Shown here one piece after another: positions 35,412 through 48,800 of a DNA stretch of 64,000 nt (within the stretch, counting starts at the first letter, position 1; each line of letters opens with the position of its first letter). The stretch comes from Desarmillaria ectypa (taxonomy: Eukaryota > Basidiomycota > Agaricomycetes > Agaricales > Physalacriaceae). The position numbers were made by a program, and so were the translations under genes. The notes beneath the pieces were generated by a model. That model did no database searches. It saw nothing but the letters and a program-made list of their open reading frames with translations, and was not told the origin of the DNA. The stretch spans positions 124,001 to 188,000 of the forward strand of contig JAUDYN010000002.1 in the NCBI GenBank assembly GCA_030407005.1, read 5' to 3'.

Positions 35412-38400
35412 ATTTCTAGATATTAAACGATGCTGAAACCAATATTCATTCGTTTTAATTTGGTGCCGGTCTATCTACCATGAAAATACGACTTTCTACA
35501 CCATTAATACGTATTAGAATCTTGAGGTCCCCAAAATGCCAGCGTGATGCAAACGGGCCCGTCATTTGATCGTAATCTGTAGGCTGGTGAATACACTTGA
35601 GTTAGGGAAGATGCTTCGCCGTGTATCAGGAATATTCCTCCGTTCTTCTGAAAGGGAGAGCAGTCTAAAGGCACAGATTGAATTCGTGCGCCACCGAGTC
35701 CCTCTCCGTCATACGCCTCAACTTCTCTCCGGTGACCTTCCTTCTACGTTTTAAGAAATACAACTTGGTTCGTGATTCGTATACGAACACGACCGTATAC
35801 CTAGCATCGTCTCTGTCCCATCCAGCATGAAGATCAATTGGAGCCGCCGTCTTGAATGGCTTAGGAAGTTCCAGCTTGTGAACTGAAGATCAGTTCTGGA
35901 CTAGATTGGGTCCACTTACTTGCACCTTGTGCGAGATACATGTCGGGCATAATGCATGGCGCATGAGAGACAAATAGGATTGTGATTCTAATGTGGGTTC
36001 TTGATTGGCAACGAATCATTTGGAGGAAGAATCAGATTGAAGCGGTTCTGGCAAGCAGGACTATCAGGGTGAGATTAAATGCAGAAAGAGCAGAACTACC
36101 CGGGTCTTCGGCGTACACCAGCCCGAGTTGATTCTCGGCTGACGGTAGCACTGCTCGGACCGTTGTGATTCCAAGTCGTCCCTGGGATGGACTCTAGTAA
36201 GACCCAAAATGTCCGTTCTTCCTCAGAGAAATGAGCCAAAGACGAAATCTGATCGCATGGCGAGATGTCAGTGCCAAACTGAGGCGGCCCGTATAAATAA
36301 CGGTCGGCTTAGAGTGAGTAACACGGCTTAATTCAAGCTATGACGGAAAATCTGTCCATAATCGGCACTGACTTGACATCCATTGAGCTTCGATAAGTAA
36401 CAAGCCACATCTCCTAAGCCAGTTTAAATCATATTGAGGGTTGCATCTTCTGCTTGGATAAATAAACATGCTTAAAATGCGACTCAAAGTGAACATTTTA
36501 TCGTTGGTGATCATGATCTCTGTTCTGTTCCCCTCCTTGCATATTGATACAAATGAGTAGAGTTATAGATGGAAATGTAATACAGAGGAGTATAGTCCGT
36601 TACTTCACAAATGTCCATTTTAACGATTGTTCTGATGATTCGCAGTATCGTATTCAGGATAACAAGGCAATAAAGGGGAAACAGACCCACCACCCTGGAA
36701 GAAACATGCTGTGTCATACATTCAAAAGACAACATGGTTCCCAGAAGTCCTCGTCGGGAGGCTATAAAAATACGCATTGTTTCAGCATCAGAGAAGGTTC
36801 GGCTCGCGCGAATGCTTACAGCATTATTGAAATTACTAACATCTACAGAATTCATTTAGTTCGATATGAAGATCGCAATGCATGGGGAAGACGTACGCGC
36901 ACGTTTACATTTGTATACCGTGACAAGATTGTTCGAGCTAGCGAAGCATATGTCATCTGCACGGTATGAACATCCATGAACCCAGGTGTTCTTTGATAAG
37001 AAAGAGCCATGTACAGGCATATTAAAGCAGTATTTCAACAACACGTAAAGAGGAGGGCGACCACAGTACCAAGTTGCTTGGTCGATTGACTTCTTAAAAG
37101 ACCACCACGAACGAGACGGCGAGTCACCCGGAGACCGTATTTTACAGCAGCCCTTCGGAATCGCAGGAGTCATCTGCTATGAGTGCAGTTCTCCCACCGC
37201 CCAGCTGGACTGCCATCATCGGGATGGGAGATGGAGATGGCCTGCATTTCTGAGTCACTGCGCCTAATCGAGCTGGGAAGAGAGCTGTTGCGCTTATCGG
37301 CTTCACTTGGCCGAATGTTCAGCAGGCGATAGGTGTGCTAAAGGAATCATAGCAGTCACTGAGAACCTGGGTATCAGAGGCGCACATAAGATCACGGTTT
37401 GATAGTCCGGCGATATCGGTTCGGTCGGTAGTTTCGGCGAATCACTCTAGCGCCCCTGGAAGGTCAGATGTAAATGAAGTATAGCGGATCATGCCTTGTA
37501 GGTTAACGCCACAGCTGGTAGCCCTTTCATAGGAGCTGTACGATCCAGGTCACTCGGGCGACTGGAGTATAAGAGAAGGTGAAGAATACCAAATATTCGC
37601 GGAACAAAAGCAGGCGCCAAGTGATCAATGTGATTCGGAAGCCTTATGTCGACAGCAACAACCAATAAAGTCCAGATATTGATTGATAACGAACAGACAG
37701 AGTAGTGAGATCGCGGAATACCAGCAAACAACATAGTCCTCTTGGAGCTGTAGACTGCAACAGGACGATAAGCACAGCGAAAAGATAACAGAGAGCGCAC
37801 GTAAATGGGAGTTGTAACAACGGGGCTAAGCATCATTTGAGACCAGCAGGTATGATCTGGGATGTACCAAGAGAACTCGAGGGAAGTGGTAAAATCGAAG
37901 AACAGCTTCAAAGCGCCAAACTGCCTAGTTCAATTACAACGGCTCCAAGGTACGATTAGTAGATCTTGAGAGGAGATAAGTCTGACAGCTGGGAAATGCG
38001 TGCCGAAGTTAGATCGAAGCTAGGGACAGTATGAAAGGTTGGTTTTTTTATGGACCAGCCTAAAGAATTTGCATACTTTTTCCCCCTATGGGCCCGGAAT
38101 CGGGGTACCAGGTTCCAAAGACCAGGTTCAGGTTAACAATGCTGCTGCGTAAATTTACAGTTTCTATCGGCTCGTACGGCGCTGTGAAACGTGTAAGCGC
38201 CAAAACTATTATGTTCCAGGAGAAAAGTCGTACGTTGACGGTTGGAACTCAAAATTGACTCCAACGCAAAGGTGTGTCGGAGAAATTTACAGTGCACGAA
38301 AATATACGGTGATGTCTAATGATGTGTCTCTTTACATAGGTCCACTTCTCTCACTGCCGGAAAGTTCACAACAGCTCCAAAGCCGGAGCTCATAGCATGC

Positions 38401-39118
38401 ATAGAAGTACACCACTCGCAATAACATTACCTGTTCCATAACACAGTAGAAGACCGTGAGCATCAGCAACCAATGAAAATCTCCTCTCCTCTCTTCGACT
38501 GTAAGAATATCATTCATGAAACTCCTCTGCCTGGAAAGCCTCCGATACCGGGGTATTCCGCTCATCCATCGCGACGTAGAACCTGTTCGAAGATTCAGGA
38601 CCAGGACCGGCGAGCGATACTAAAAATAAAGCCCACTAATCATCAAGTAATGGAGGTCTTCGCTCCACGACCTCATAATTCGGACAAGGTCGATGGGCAG
38701 TGAGCAGATTCTAAGGGCTCCTAGAGACTAAGAATTCTCACTACTTGTCCAAATAGCTCTCCACTCGCAAGATTTCCGCCTCAGGGATTTTCTCCATTAT
38801 CATATTGTAGTCCACAATCAGAGGGCTATTAGACTGGGCGAACAGGATAATGCGATAGACAACTCTAGATATGGTGCAAAGATCATAAATGTGTCAACGT
38901 ACACAGTTGCGAGGGAAACCATTTACTGAGATAAAGTTAATATGCTAAATATGCCCTTATGTAAAGCCGTGAATCGTGAGTTTCAAGCAGCCGTCTTATC
39001 TCACTCTTTCGAACATGTCACAGGTAGTGCTTTCATCAGTGCATACTTGGACTTCATTCGAAGGGTGTCACCGTATCTACGGATGAGTGTTGGTCAACAT
39101 TAAACCAGAAGGACAGGC
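35412..39118. other. Long gene-poor stretch
   Basis: 3.7 kb without a recognisable gene. The longest minus frame (37489-37911, 140 codons, hydrophobic segments) could be a remnant of a membrane protein but shows no splice-supported extension. No transposase or reverse-transcriptase motif was seen. Confidence 0.35.
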
Positions 39119-39335
39119 TGTTGGAATCCTGGGTGTTGCGCAGGGTAGACTCCAGGCTGGTAAAGCCAGATGTAAGGAACTTGTTATTCTATGGCTCCTA
39201 CAGAGCTCATATTTATACTACTTCGCACTAGAATCTAGAATGTACTACAACTTTCTACTCCTCTCGTGCTTACTCATCGACTCTCGGCATGATGCCGGAT
39301 TGGTCCTTCTAGAAATTTCCAGCAAAATCCCAACA
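39119..39335. mobile_element. Solo LTR, copy 1 (217 bp)
   Basis: A 217-base element starts TGTTGGAATCC and ends AATCCCAACA, the TG...CA inverted ends of an LTR. It is flanked by a perfect 5-bp target duplication, CAGGC at 39114-39118 and 39336-39340. A second copy of the same length at 55149-55365 differs at about nine positions by eye. No internal retrotransposon sequence lies on either side, so it is a solo LTR left by recombination between two LTRs. Open frames inside it are not genes. Confidence 0.93.
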
Positions 39336-40095
39336 CAGGCCCTACTTTATGGATAGCAAAGGCATAGGCACCATAGCGAACGCGATGAATCCCAGAAACG
39401 ACGATGCCGAATTTACCACATCACATACTACATCACATGACTGACGCGCGGCAATTGCAGATTTTTTCCAAAATCTTTGTCTTTGCGTTTTTATATATTT
39501 TCTTGATCTCATGAACTGCAATTCAAGTATAAAGATTGCCCATATATGAATGTACCCTGTGAATGGAATATACATACCACACTCGATGAAAATCCCGGTT
39601 TCGTGTGCAACCCTACACCCCTTTCAAATGTCTCGTCTCTGCTTCTCTCAGCTCTTAGCTCTCCTTTCAATGAATCCACGCGGACTTCGAATTATTCAGA
39701 CAATGGCTTTAACTGCCCGCTGAGCACTGAGGCCTGAGGTTTCGAACTGTAATTAGTCAACGCAAGTCCGGACCAGCCCCACAACAGAATTGTACTGCAT
39801 AGTATTCGGCATGCGAACTGCAAGACTCACACTTGCATTCCCCAAGGATTGCGATTTGACTACTTATTTGTTCAACATCGGTAGGCTACTTCCATTTGAA
39901 TGACCAACAGACAGAAAAGCATTCAAAAACTATGCCTCTGCATGGCTGTCAAACGTGAATTGAGGTTCGAACTCCAAAGCCCCGATGGTACGCCCGCCGC
40001 CAGTCGGCTGGTTCCCCATCAAATAAAATTGGGAGCTTTACAAGGTTATTTACCTCCATTATGTTCTACACCTATAATACAAAATATCAATGCAA
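39336..40095. other. Intergenic, no gene recognised
   Basis: This is the flank between the solo LTR and the 3' end of the cystathionine gamma-lyase gene. Short frames only. Confidence 0.4.
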
Positions 40096-41495
40096 CTACT
40101 GGCTGTTCTCTAATGCCTTAACGACATCTATGATGAGATCGTCCCCATCCTCGATACCTACACTCAGCCGAACCAGCCCGCCCGATATCCCGAGCGCCTG
40201 GCGCTGCTCCTCAGGTAACCCAGAATGCGTCATCCCAGCCGGATGCTCTGCCAGACTCTCCACACCGCCAAGACTCTCAGCTAACGTGAACAGTCTCAGC
40301 TGTTCCAAGAACCGGCCCGCCGCAGGGTACCCGCCACGAACCCGAACTGAAATCATCCCTCCATACGGAAAATCAAACGCATCTGCTGAGGTATCTGTCA
40401 TACGACTGATCCACTTCTTCGCATGAGCACTGACACCCCTCCATGCGACAGCGTTTCGCTTGTGGGTAGCCAAACCAGGGTATATCACCTCCTCAACCTC
40501 TTCCCGCTGTTGGAGCACCTTTGCCAGTGCCAGAGCGTTCTCGCCGTGTGCACGCATCCTCACGCCCAGCGTCTTGGCACCCCTTATAGCCAACCAACAG
40601 TCGTACGCGCTCGGGACAGCTCCCATGGCGTTTTGCAGGAATCGTAGTCGTTCGATGAGCTGGGTATGGTGAGGGGGGACGATGACGGCACCCATAACGA
40701 CATCTGAGTGGCCGTTGATATACTTGGTTAATGAATGGAGAACAAGGTCGGCTCCGAGGACGAGGGGGGATGAGTAGAAGGGGGAAAGGAATGTGTTATC
40801 GACGAGGACTAACGGTTTTGAGGGATGTCTCCGTGCGATAGATACTATCGCTGGTATATCTACCACACGCAATGTGGGATTTGTAGGCGTCTCGATCCAA
40901 ATTAACTGCAGCTACAGGTTAACTTTTGTCGACGGAAAAAATTACAACTTGAACATACCTTGGTATCACCTCTTATCGCGTCATAAATCTCCTCCTCAGC
41001 CGCCTTTTCCAAGTCGACAAACGTTGTCTCAACGCCCTGCAACTCTCCCGCGACACGCTTCAGGTATCTCCAAGTTCCGCCGTAAACGTCGTTCACGCTG
41101 AGAACGTGTCCCCCCTTGCCTATCATAGCGAGTACTGCGCCAGTTGCAGCACTTCCGCTACCAAAAGTGAGGGCCTCGCCGCCCCCAGCCTCCAAGCTTG
41201 CCAAGAGCTTTTCCAGTGCATCACGATTAGGATTTCCGGATCGGCTGTACTCGTACCCCTTGTGGACGCCTACCGATGACTGAGCAAATGTCGTAGACAG
41301 GGATATGGGAGGAATAACGGCGCCAGTGGTGGGATCTGGTTCAGAACCGACATGAATAGCGAGAGTACTGAAACCGTCAGACTTTAACGGTAATTCCAGT
41401 GCTGCATGACCGTTCGATTCCTGGTTGTCATTACCATTCGCATGCGTAGCATGGCCATTGCCGTTCGCATAGTGATAATCCATTCCGGCCGTCAT
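40096..41495 (-). CDS. Cystathionine gamma-lyase
   Basis: PLP enzyme of the transsulfuration pathway, cleaving cystathionine to cysteine, 2-oxobutyrate and ammonia in the cytosol. Two exons, 40959-41495 and 40096-40905, give 448 residues. A low-complexity Asn/Gly/His N-terminus (YHYANGNGHATHANGND) of about 30 residues precedes the Cys/Met metabolism PLP fold. Motifs are VIPPISLSTTFAQ, YEYSRSGNPNRDALE, FGSGSAATGAVL, IETPTNPTL, LVDNTFLSP and the PLP lysine in HSLTKYINGHSDVVMG. The C-terminus is SLGGVESLAEHPAGMTH and RLSVGIED. Sequence alone does not fully separate gamma-lyase from the related gamma-synthase or beta-lyase; the ESLAEHPA-MTH ending and the overall match favour gamma-lyase. Intact. 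Confidence 0.9.
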
Positions 41496-44400
41496 GTTGG
41501 TGATGGGGGTTGGTCTCGTAGTGTCTTGAAAATAAGAGATCTGTCGTTTTTCCTTTTATTGTCAGTTTTCGAAAGGATTCGCAATAATTCGTCATCCTCA
41601 CATGCTGACTCAGGCAGGTGACTCAGTTTCGGTCGTAATCCCCGACAAGGATTGCGAGAATGGCGGTGGATCTTGGTAATGAAAATGGCATCTGGAGTGA
41701 TTCTGAGCAACACTACGCATCAATGAAAAAGGTAATCGAGACTGATGAAAGTTTATACTAAGCCTCACTTGTTATTTAAGGTTAGGGTTTATGATACCTA
41801 ATAAAAATTCGGGCGGAGCTTGGTCATGATTGGCGAGGATTGATTGAGCTTCATTCGGGAAACCACGTCGCGGTCATGAACAAAGGAACAAATATGACGG
41901 CCTGTTGAGAGGCCCAAATTGATCACGTCGCCAGGAGAGAAATTCTGTAGAGCAATGTTAGCTGGACATTGGTAGCAGAGAAGGCCAACTGTCTTGCCTA
42001 CCATCAGACCTAGGCTAGAGTGAGATTCTCTGTCCGTGAGAGTCCATACAGCTTGGAGTTGGTTTCAAATCTGGGAGGAGAGCGTAACGAGCGTTAGTGC
42101 TCGGAAGAATTTTGGGAAATGGAAAATATTGCACTTCATTGCGCTGGATTTACAACGCTTAGTTTTAAGAATTTCCAGCGCTTCGGTTAATGCTAAAACG
42201 GAAATTCTGGTCCTGGGTCAAGTCAGTTATGTCTCGGCGACAAGACAAGGAGAAGATACTAGAACTAGTCTCATGACGCGATGAAGGCGTAGTTTTACGG
42301 GTAAAAAACAATCTAGCAGTGTATTTCAATGCATTCTAGAAAGGATGAAGAGAACACGCTAATTATTGAGACGATGGGGGACAGAAGCAAAGTTGCAAGT
42401 TCAAGTAGTGTATTGAAACTCAGCTATGGCGACATTTATCGGCCCGGCAACTTTATCACGAATCAAGACGAATCAACATTTTCCTTCAATTAGATGTTTA
42501 CTGTGGCCTGTGCGGCCTGGGAAGGGGAAGGTGGCATCTAGTACCGTAAGATCTCGATTCTCGACAAGTACAGCAAGTTAAATTAGGTAGGTCATGGCCC
42601 GGCTCGAGCCCAAGGCTTGGGGGCTCCGGCTCAGCAGGCTTTGATCTCTGAAAGCTTTGCAAAAGGCCCGCTTTTTTGGGCCCGTCCCGGCCCGGCCTAG
42701 GGCTTTGAGCCGAGCCCTGTCAATCGCTAGTCATGGGTGCTCATCTTCTGCCTCGAAGCCTGCGTACGATACCAGGTTGAAGATCTGGTTAGATTCCGGC
42801 AGCTATAACTACGAATAGGAAACACTGACCTTTGTACAAGCTTTCACTAAGTATGTTTGGGCTGCAGAGCAGTGGCCAGTCGAAGAAAACACCAAAGTCA
42901 ACACCATAGTTTGTACGAGTTATTATAATTCAACACGAAGTAGCTGATCTTGTTACTTATTGAAGATGAATTGATGCGTCCATGAAGGTACATCTAATTT
43001 TGCGTTATCTCCTACTAGGTTTCTAATCAACGGCGCAGTAAACCCTCGAACTTAAACAATGAATTCTACCTCCGATGTTCAAACACGATAAATTAGACGT
43101 AGTAAGCGCCATGTTCTATGATTTCCCAGGGCCAAGACTCATTTTGGCTTCATATCAATTTAATATATATGAATCTCGATTCTCTTTGGTATCGAACGTT
43201 GATGGTCTTGTTACCCTGCCCTTATCTCGGTTGCGCCCGGATGCTGGGATGCGACCATCATTAACTATGACAGTCCAGGACGGCCGTCATAAACGAAGGG
43301 GCATCTTTAAGGTTTACGTCCCACCAATAACGGACGCAGTGGATCATATCTTCAGGCTCATTGCTTCAAAACAGATGGATTCTGCATCTTTCTATCTTAG
43401 CTGATAACATGATACAGGTTCCACCATATCTGCCTAACCTTCTGCCACTGTTCTGAATGAGATTGCGAGCGGAGACGAATGAGAAACGTAAGGACTTATT
43501 TTACCATTAATGTAACGGACGCCCGAGGGAAATAAATCATCGTCCTGGTCAGACATTGGTTCCCTGGTTGGATTTTCTACAACCAAGGAGAGAAAACATC
43601 TCGAAATCCTGGGGTTCCTTGGTGCTACTCGTCTCGGATTCTAGGTTGCTTTCACGGTTATACATTCACCCTCTGCCTTGCATCGTTCTGTCTCCTATCT
43701 CTCGCATTCTTGATGCTCCTAGTGCACATTAGGCACCACTTGTTTTGCCTATCCACAGTCGGAATGAATGAGGAGCAGCCATACTTTACCGTAGAAATAA
43801 GCGGATAATTTGTGCCCAAAGCTCTCGGACATTTGCGAGAAATATTCTAATAGAAAATTACTGATATTGGACAGTTCATGTTATGCCCCACTGGGAATTG
43901 GAATGAATCGCCTAGGGTTGACTGTGAGAGCGTCAGGATTAGGCGGGCATCAAAGTTGACTGTTCTTGAATCCGCCAAACGTCAAAGGTAAAAATATTCC
44001 GGGCTAAGCTCAAATTAAAGTACGGTGGACTTACACCGTGACTAGCAGCTTAGTATCCATGGTAACAGTTCTGTCTTGGGTCTCGTTGTTCGCTGCTTAC
44101 AATAGTCGAACAGAGCCGCCGTTCCAGTGCGAGGTATCAATACCGATATCCCGTCACCTGGGCGTACACATTGCCAAAAACTCAAACCGATCCCATGACT
44201 CACGTACAATTAGTATGCGATTCTCCACCACTCGACCAACAAACGCGCTAAACGACGGAGTAAAGTCGAAGCAAGAAGCTGCTTCCCGAAAGGAAAATAT
44301 TGATACAAGTAAACGACTATTGAAACACGTCAAAAAGGACAAGGTTTGTGGGCCTACTGCGTATATTACAATGAACTGCGGAAAGTATTCCGGCAGAACA

Positions 44401-44528
44401 GAGCGCTCAAGATGGCAACGTAAGTAAGCGAGACCGCCTCAAACTACTTAAAACAAAACAAAACAAAAAGAATGGATGGTGAGTACAGTAATTTTAACAT
44501 TTTGTTCGCCAAAACGTCCCAGATGGGT
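41496..44528. other. Gene-poor stretch
   Basis: 3 kb with only short frames (43075-43404 and 44038-44427 on plus are the longest), none with a recognised motif. It contains a GC-rich inverted-repeat block at 42596-42723. Confidence 0.35.
42596..42723. repeat. GC-rich block with imperfect inverted ends
   Basis: This sharply GC-rich island lies in AT-rich surroundings. It begins GGCCCGGCTCGAGCCCAAGG and ends with GGCCTAGGGCTTTGAGCC followed by GAGCCC. The reverse complement of the right end (GGCTCAAAGCCCTAGGCC) pairs imperfectly with the left end. Words GGCTC and GAGCC recur inside. It could be a small non-autonomous element; no target duplication identified. Confidence 0.4.
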
Positions 44529-45845
44529 CTAGTGGCCTATACGACTGCTTGCTGCATCACCAGATAACTCATGAACCTTCCAGGTAGCCAAATCTCTATC
44601 TGTTACCACGTCCAGTGCAACATCTGTTGATGTCTTCATGGTGATATTCAGCGGTAGCGACATCCCATCGTGACCTCGGGACCGACGACTGAAATATGAG
44701 GTCACCGTTGCCGAAGAATTAGTCGCCCAGCTCTCGTCAGGGCGTGCCCGTCCAGACGCTACCCTCGCCACAATCAACGTCGGAGCAATACCCTAACATA
44801 CGTCAATCAGAGAAATGCCGAAATTATGTATGAGAAATACGACGCTCACCGTAACGGTATTCAAGATCGCCTGGGGATACACACTCCTTGGGTCATCCCT
44901 GGCGAAAAACGCCAGGAAGATGATTAAAGACACCGCGTACAGCGCAGCAGACTCGATGACAATCTCGATAACCCCTCTGTACGACCGAAGCGAGACGGCA
45001 TGGCTAGCGCCACGTCCCATTGTGGCAATTCGGAATACCACGAGACAAGTCGAAAGAACGGTGGTGATTAGCGACATCGTGAAGTATGCGGTACCCCAAT
45101 CGACAGCGTCCGGTCCCCAGTTGCTTAATGAAGAGCTGGAAGTATGGCCTATATCTTGATACAGAAAGAATCCGTCGAAAACTATGAAAGAGATGAGCGG
45201 ACCAAAGGTGGACGAACAGTGCTGGAAACTGACTGATTTCAAGGATAGCACCGATTATCGGAATGACGACGATTTTGAAATTGCGGTCCCAGACAACCCA
45301 GGCGCGCCAAATCTGACGTCGGTGAGAAGGCGGAAAGTGTTGAAGTTGGAAAGCGACGACGTACCAAGACACAGTCCGCTATCAGGATATTCATGCTCGC
45401 AAACACCCCGCTCACGGCCCACATCCAACGATAATCCTCGTTCAGGAAGGATTGGTATATCGCTATCCTTGAATTCCCGTTGACGATGAATGCTTGGCGT
45501 ACCCAATACCATCGGACTCCCAGGTGAACGGTTTCGAAGCTATAAAGCACAGCAATAATTGCGGCCATGAACAGGCGGTTGCGACCTCTTTTGTTGAAAA
45601 CTGAAGTAAAAATTTGTAAGATCGCAATCCTACAACATACGTAGTATGAGATAAGTCTTACGCATATTCGAGAGGCCCGAAAGCAGGACAGCCGTATACA
45701 ACCCTGATTCCCTAAGGTCAGAACGGCTCGAGGCAGTTTTCGAAAGATACGACTCACCGTGCATTAGCGACTCAAGACATAGTGAATTCAGATATCCATC
45801 CAACGCCTGGTAGATGAGCTCCTCTTGTTCTTCTGAACTGGACAT
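44529..45845 (-). CDS. Seven-helix membrane protein, basidiomycete type
   Basis: Integral membrane protein of a large agaricomycete family of unknown function with receptor-like topology. Six exons splice in frame to about 335 residues. Helices are visible in LYTAVLLSGLSNM, RLFMAAIIAVLYSFETVHLGV, WMWAVSGVFASMNILIADCVL, IVVIPIIGAILEIS, AYFTMSLITTVLSTCLVVFRI, VIEIVIESAALYAVSLIIFLAF and NTVTGIAPTLIVARV. The family hallmark after helix 3, DC-x-L-IWRAWVVWDRNFK, is created exactly by splicing the GTACGT...GTCAG intron (DCVL joined to IWRAW). The C-terminal tail is hydrophilic. The start at 45845 (MSSSEEQEEL) was chosen because the family begins just before the first helix; in-frame Mets at 45905 and 45923 also exist. 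Confidence 0.85.
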
Positions 45846-48800
45846 TGACGTCGTCGATAGTGAAGGTAAATCGTATATCGAAGTCAAATTGGAGTTGCAG
45901 TGCATTTTATACCCTTTCGGCATCGGGGTATATGAAGTAATTGCGATAACCTGAGGTTATGGAAACACGCGTCCCGAATCAGTAATCTAATCCTGTCTAA
46001 CCATCAAAAGACAAATGAGATAAAACAGAAGTTGCCTCGACGATCAGTTTTCTTTTATTGGTTAGTAGTCCCGCTCAGCTACGCGAGTTAGACGCCGCAA
46101 TAAGCCCGGACGACAGAGTTGAGGCCAATCTCAAACCGTGGTCCAGGCGATGCTGTCAAAATCTGACCCTGATTATTGGAGTGGATATGTAAACTGTTAT
46201 GATACACACCAAAAATGAGGAAATTGTCAGAAAATTTCTGGTAGACAAAAACTAATTTCAGAAATCATTCCACTCTATCTCCATCGGCGAAATTTCCTTA
46301 TAAAGTATTCTGTCCCAGGGAGATTCTTGTATCTTCACTATATATGGATAACCTTCCGGATGCGGGCCGGGAGGAGTAGTTTCCGTAATTAGTTTCCAGA
46401 CAACTGAAAGCGTCCAGAAATTTCCTTATTTCTGGAATGATATTCAAAAACGAAGCTAGTTGTAATGACTCATCGCCTGAACAACGGAACCGAAATGGGT
46501 TGGATCGTCAAGTGGCGGTGGTGGTGGTGGATGTTTATTCTGGTTTTCATGTCCCTGAGAAGGAAGCTAACTAGAGTTCGTACTACACATGCTTGTGCTA
46601 CGGTACCGGCCACTGTTTGGGCCAAACAGATTCAGTGTGGCTACCGTAAGGTGCGGGCTCTCGGAACTAGCGTCAAAGGTGTAAATACTAAAGTACAGTA
46701 GTATAATAAAACGCAGATCTACACTACGGCTTGGTGTTGGTGCTGGTGCCGGCACAAGGTCCCAATAAGGAACGGCCGGGTCCACAGGAAGGTGTAGGGA
46801 ATATAGGGGCCCCTGAAAATATTCACCCACCGGAGCGAGCACAAACAAGCTGCCTGTGAATTGTCGCAGTACGGGACGTACATGCACATGCTGGTCGTTA
46901 AGTTCCAGCGCAAGATCATACAGGAGTAACATGCGAGCCAAAACCTTGAACGCTGTCCCAGCGCTAGAGCATATAGGACGCGTCCTCTGGTTCCACTCTC
47001 AGCACCGAGGCTTACAGGAGGCCGCCGGCGCCACACAAACCTTTATGAAAGCGACGGGGTAAGTAGTCCGCGTAGGTCGCCAGGCAGTGTCGCAACCCCT
47101 ATTTCCACTCGGGCATCATCCAGACGCTTGCATACCATACATCGAAAAAAAGTGCTCTCTGAGTAACCTGCGGCATCGCAAGGCACTCTCAGTGGCTATT
47201 CGAACGAGGTGGGAGCCTGTACCATTACTGCTAGATCAGGAACGAAGCGGAACGACTTCAGGGGAAGAGGGATTGAGGTGACGTAACCTTCAGGTCCGGA
47301 AACTGTAGTAAAAACAAATACGAAACCAATTCCTCGAACAATTTCCGCAATCGGTGGAGACAAAAATGTTCAGCGGTAGCAGAGAACATGAGGCGTGTCA
47401 TGGGCCATTCTAAAGCCTACGACTTGGAACCCTCGATCTGGCATTACCATCCCACCGATGATATAAACGCTCCCGTTGCCGTCCTTTTCGATGACTACGC
47501 TAATGGGCGTTCAACTGACAATCAATTCCTCAGTGAAAGTTAGAGCGATCCTAACGTGGATGATTCGTCTCATCTCCGCACCAGAAATAGAACAGGTGTC
47601 CACCCGGCGTTTTCTGATTCTTAGCTCTGGAGCTCTCCAGTGAGCATCTAATTCGATTAGTGTGCCGAAGAGGGAAGAATCAAACGATGCTCTGGTTTCA
47701 TGAGCCAAGACTGACGCCCACGAGGGAAGCCTTACCCAAGTATCTTAACGTTAAAGAAGATTGCCCGTGTGGGTGAAGGCTCTGAGATAGCGACGATGAG
47801 AAAGATAAAGAGTGCACGAATAGAACTGGGTGCGATATCTGTAACCGACAATCAGAAAGCCACTCCGAGTAGAACCTAGCTCAGTGGCGACCTACACCGC
47901 GTAATATACGTCATACGGACTTTCCCGAATTGTTTTGAGGACATGAGATACTCCACGTATGCCGCAGACTTTTGGTCATGGTCAATCAAGATTTATGACC
48001 GATCACCCGCGTGCGCTGGTGGCATTCAGTCGAGTTTCGATGTACTCATCTTGCGGAAGCTCTTAGAATGGCATTATGAAAGTCACTCCATTTTAAGGGT
48101 TGGTCTGGTGGATACCTGAATCATTCGTTCTTGATGCATAAAGGGGTCAACCAAATGAAAGAAATACACTGATTCGATGAAGAGAGGGAAGAACATCAAT
48201 AAAGCCATCAACCACGGAGACGTTACGAGGGATATCGGTCATTAATATGTTAGTACTAACGACTAATGCATCATCGTTGCTGTTTACTCAAATGTGAAGT
48301 TTGAGTAGTGGACCACTGACAACGGACATGCTATGCCAGGAACAAAGATCAGGACGCGATAGCAACCCTGAAGCAAATTAATCACTTCGTTCGAGGTTCC
48401 TTATAATCTGGGCCGAAGCTGCGGACCATGCCGATATCTATGGACCAATATAATCATAAAGTAATGAAAATCAGATGAGAACTTCCAATTCTGGCCGTGG
48501 CACTATGAAATTATGAAATCATACTCCCTTTTGTACTTTCTTTTAGGACGTCTGCCTGTGAGCATGTACATTCAGCAGTACTGGCCCGCAGGCGCGTGGT
48601 CCAAAATCGGGATGATGCAAGTTGGGAAAAGCAAGGTAAAGTGACTCCGGCAAGGTCCGAATCCCATCCTTGGTCCCGTTATTGAGAATTTGCGATACTC
48701 TAGTTGGACCGCATATATGTGCACTTAACCCGTTCGTACTCTCATTTATATTCCGGTTTGAGAGCAGTACAGGCCTCTGCTATTAGATCGAGAAATTAGA

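Noticed and set aside
37489..37911. 140-codon minus frame, possible membrane protein
   Set aside because: Hydrophobic stretches but no family signature and no exon that can be joined to it; could be chance or a very old relic.
39087..39356. Open frame of 89 codons on plus
   Set aside because: It lies almost wholly inside the 217-bp solo LTR and is shared with the second LTR copy; the similarity of the two peptides reflects the repeat, not a gene.
39961..39985. tRNA T-arm-like word gaggttcgaactcc
   Set aside because: No acceptor, D or anticodon stem can be drawn around it.
46465..46701. Trp-rich 78-codon frame
   Set aside because: Caused by a ggtggtggtgg low-complexity run; no support.
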